This document shows positions 61,906 through 64,000 of a stretch of 64,000 bases of DNA, in pieces. The stretch is taken from positions 146,840 to 210,839 of the forward strand of contig NZ_LMBV01000003.1 of NCBI RefSeq assembly GCF_001439925.1. Reading direction: 5' to 3'. Both the position numbers and the translations under genes were made by a program. This DNA comes from Peribacillus muralis (GTDB lineage Bacteria; Bacillota; Bacilli; Bacillales; DSM-1321). How positions within the stretch are numbered: the stretch's first letter is position 1; every line of letters begins with the position of its first letter. The notes under the pieces were generated by a model. It was given only the letters and a program-made list of their open reading frames with translations, was not told the DNA's origin and did no database searches.

Positions 61906-64000
61906 ACGTATGACACTCCTTTCGAATATGTTGCAAGCCATTCCTGTAGCGAGGTAACTTTTAACTCATCATTATTCAATGATTGAAGATATGCCTTAAA
62001 GGTTTCTTCTTCCGTAAATGCAAGCAACCGATATTTTGCGGCCAGAAGCCTTAGCTTCTTATCTTCTTCCGCTGCTCCATATGCCAAAACGATCGCAGCA
62101 TTTCCGTCCTTCAGCCATTTTTCAAAGCCTGAATCACAAAGCGTCAAACCGGCTTCATTGATTTGCGCCAGCAAATCTTCACTTAATCGGACTGATTCGG
62201 ATTGGTAAACACCTGAAGCAGTTTTGGATTTTTGAGGATGAAATACTTTTGCCAAAGCTTCAGTTACCGTTTTTCCGACGGCGATTCCCTCACCTGTCGA
62301 TTTCATTTCCGGACCTACCTTTGAATCAAGTCCGCTTAGGGCGAACGTTGAGAATACTGGGTATTTGACGACTGCATACGGAATGTCTTCCATCAATCCC
62401 GTCTTTTCGAACACATTCGACAATAAATATTTCCCAAGCAATATTTTTGTCGCGACTTGCACTAAGGATACATCGGTGACTTTACTGATGATCGGAATTG
62501 TCCTGCTGGCACGCGGATTTACTTCCAATACATATACGCTATTACCTTCAATTACGAATTGAAGGTTCATAAGTCCTTTATACCCTAGCTCTGTTACTAG
62601 CTTTTGCGCATAAAGGGTCATTTTAGCTTTCATATCATCATTTAAAGTTTGTGCTGGCAATAATGCCATGCTATCTCCTGAATGGACGCCTGCTTTTTCT
62701 ACATGTTCAGCAATAATAGGGATATATATGTCTTTTCCATCCGCAATCAAATCGATTTCCGCTTCTTTTCCTGGAATATAGGAATCGATCAGCACTGGAT
62801 AAACGAGTGCCGTCCCCTTTTGAATTCTATCGTTCAGGGCTTCCTTCGTACGGATGATTTCCATGCCCTGGCCGCCAATTACATACGAGGGACGCAATAA
62901 AACTGGAAAGCCGATTGCTTGGGAACACTCAAGTAGCTGCCGCTCACTATTTGCCATCGAACCTGGTACATGCGGGATATCCAATTTTTGCAGAAGTTGA
63001 TAAAAACGATCGCGATCCTCCAATTGATCAAGAGTATCGAAGGTGGTGCCCAACAAATTCACACCGTAATCTTCAAGGTCCTTTGCCAAATTGATCGCCG
63101 TCTGTCCTCCGAATTGGACGATGACATCCTCGATATCCTCCGCTTCAATTACATTGAGAACATACTCCAATGTTAACGGCTCGAAATAGAGGCGATCTGC
63201 TGTGGCAAAATCAGTACTTACCGTTTCTGGATTATTGTTGATCATGATTGTTTCAACATTTTCGTCCTGAAGTGCATAAACGCCATGAACGGAACAGTAA
63301 TCGAATTCGATTCCCTGTCCGATCCGGATAGGACCGCTACCAATCATCAATACCTTCTTTTTATTCGTTTTCTTCTGTTCATTCTCACCGAAATATGTCG
63401 AATAATGATAGTTCGTATGTGAGCTGAACTCGGCAGCACAAGTATCAACCGTTTTGTATACAGCAGTTATGCCGAGCGCTTTCCGGTGTGCCCTCACTTC
63501 AATCTCACTTACATTCCATGCGGACGCAAGGTAACGATCGGAGAAACCCTTTTCTTTGTATAACTGAAGTTCTTCTATTGTGACCGATTGAATTGAGTTG
63601 TTTGTGATTTCAGTTTCCTTTTCGATAAGCGAAGCGAAGGAATGAAGGAAGAAATAATCAATGATCGTCGCTTCATGGATTTCTTCAACTGACACTCCTT
63701 TACGAAGCATTTCAAATATGATGAAAATTCGTTCATCCGATTTTTCGGCAAGTTTTTCCCAAAGTTCTGGAACGGTTCGATCACTCAATGATAAAAGTTG
63801 CAGTCCATTCGTTTTCAATTCCAGTGAATCAACGGCCTTTTGGACCCCGCCCTCAAAGCTGCGGTGTAAAGCCATCACTTCACCTGTTGCCTTCATTTGT
63901 GTTCCCAATTTGCGGTTTGCGCCCGTGAATTTATCGAATGGCCACCTTGGGAACTTCACGGCTACATAGTCAAGTGCAGGCTCAAAGCTGGAATAGGTAC
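61902..64000 (-). CDS. carB: carbamoyl-phosphate synthase large subunit, arginine-specific (5' end outside window)
   Basis: The C-terminal 699 residues of CarB are present and the frame runs off the right edge (FEPALDYVAVKFPRWPFDKF at the edge). An internal ATG at 63959 is not the start. The oligomerisation domain is followed by the second ATP-grasp domain (KKVLMIGSGPIRIGQGIEFDYC, VLLRPSYVIGGQGMEII, VLEVNPRASRTIPIISKVT) and the C-terminal allosteric domain, which ends GVSYV. Overlap with argF identifies the arginine-specific enzyme. The small subunit carA should lie upstream, outside. Confidence 0.95.
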   Translation of the reverse strand, partial: TYSSFEPALDYVAVKFPRWPFDKFTGANRKLGTQMKATGEVMALHRSFEGGVQKAVDSLELKTNGLQLLSLSDRTVPELWEKLAEKSDERIFIIFEMLRKGVSVEEIHEATIIDYFFLHSFASLIEKETEITNNSIQSVTIEELQLYKEKGFSDRYLASAWNVSEIEVRAHRKALGITAVYKTVDTCAAEFSSHTNYHYSTYFGENEQKKTNKKKVLMIGSGPIRIGQGIEFDYCSVHGVYALQDENVETIMINNNPETVSTDFATADRLYFEPLTLEYVLNVIEAEDIEDVIVQFGGQTAINLAKDLEDYGVNLLGTTFDTLDQLEDRDRFYQLLQKLDIPHVPGSMANSERQLLECSQAIGFPVLLRPSYVIGGQGMEIIRTKEALNDRIQKGTALVYPVLIDSYIPGKEAEIDLIADGKDIYIPIIAEHVEKAGVHSGDSMALLPAQTLNDDMKAKMTLYAQKLVTELGYKGLMNLQFVIEGNSVYVLEVNPRASRTIPIISKVTDVSLVQVATKILLGKYLLSNVFEKTGLMEDIPYAVVKYPVFSTFALSGLDSKVGPEMKSTGEGIAVGKTVTEALAKVFHPQKSKTASGVYQSESVRLSEDLLAQINEAGLTLCDSGFEKWLKDGNAAIVLAYGAAEEDKKLRLLAAKYRLLAFTEEETFKAYLQSLNNDELKVTSLQEWLATYSKGVSYV

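Noticed and set aside
63575-63959. carB starting at the internal ATG 63959
   Set aside because: The frame continues without stop to the window edge with typical CarB residues, so the gene is cut by the edge and does not start there.

Overview
The window looks like the chromosome of a low-GC, endospore-forming member of the Bacillaceae. It carries spore coat genes (cotX, cotO), spoVIF, a spoVA operon and sigma-K-type promoters, together with ComZ, MecA, CoiA, Spx and SpxH. From position 16.8 kb to the right edge, gene content and order follow the Bacillus subtilis argF-yjzC-yjzD-comZ-fabH-fabF-yjaZ-yjbA-trpS-yjbC-spx-mecA-coiA-pepF-yjbH-yjbI-yjbJ-yjbK-yjbM-nadF-yjbO-prpE-fabI-cotO-yjcA-spoVIF-yjcD-yjcFGH block, read in reverse. 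Genes absent from B. subtilis at these places (clpB, cls, mgtE, a spoVA operon) and missing ones (med, app, opp, tenA-thi, cotYZ) point to a different Bacillaceae genus. I infer a Peribacillus-like organism, but the sequence alone does not prove that.

Layout. 0-3.3 kb: a CoA-dependent catabolic operon (DUF3870, acyl-CoA dehydrogenase, class III CoA-transferase) under a sigma-A promoter with a downstream dyad. 3.3-16.2 kb: an accessory stretch with NrnA-type phosphoesterase, a sulfonate/taurine-like ABC transporter, a YhgE/Pip membrane protein, a PfpI protein, a TruA paralogue, a methyltransferase, an M50 protease and a secreted Ig-repeat protein with a lysozyme-like domain. 16.3-17.7 kb: tRNA-Val, a short WYL-domain gene behind two LexA boxes, and a PgpA-like gene. 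17.8-28.2 kb: yjcHGF, then a sporulation block. 29-38 kb: fabI (FapR box), mgtE, prpE, yjbO, nadK, the small alarmone synthetase, CYTH protein, lytic transglycosylase, truncated haemoglobin and SpxH. 37.9-38.5 kb: two tandem copies of the redox small RNA RoxS/RsaE on the minus strand, each with its own promoter, Rex-like box and terminator, between yjbH and yizD. 38.5-46.6 kb: pepF, coiA, cls, mecA, spx, yjbC. 46.6-54 kb: a 62-aa membrane protein, a DUF4015 glycosidase-like protein, trpS, yjbA, yjaZ and the FapR-controlled fabH-fabF operon. 54-64 kb: a yjzB-position gene, a decayed lipoprotein gene, comZ, two yja genes, yjzD, clpB under CtsR, yjzC, and argF behind carB, which runs off the right edge.

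Two themes tie the window together. One is stress and redox control: Spx with its adaptor SpxH, MecA, ClpB/CtsR, RoxS/Rex, LexA and the (p)ppGpp synthetase. The other is sporulation: coat proteins and the spoVA channel for dipicolinic acid. Fatty acid elongation genes at two loci share FapR operators. Several intergenic spaces hold repeats. Four of them are arrays with a 20-21 nt period and a TCG or TCT core, and three carry members of interspersed elements. I saw no CRISPR array, insertion sequence, prophage or rRNA.
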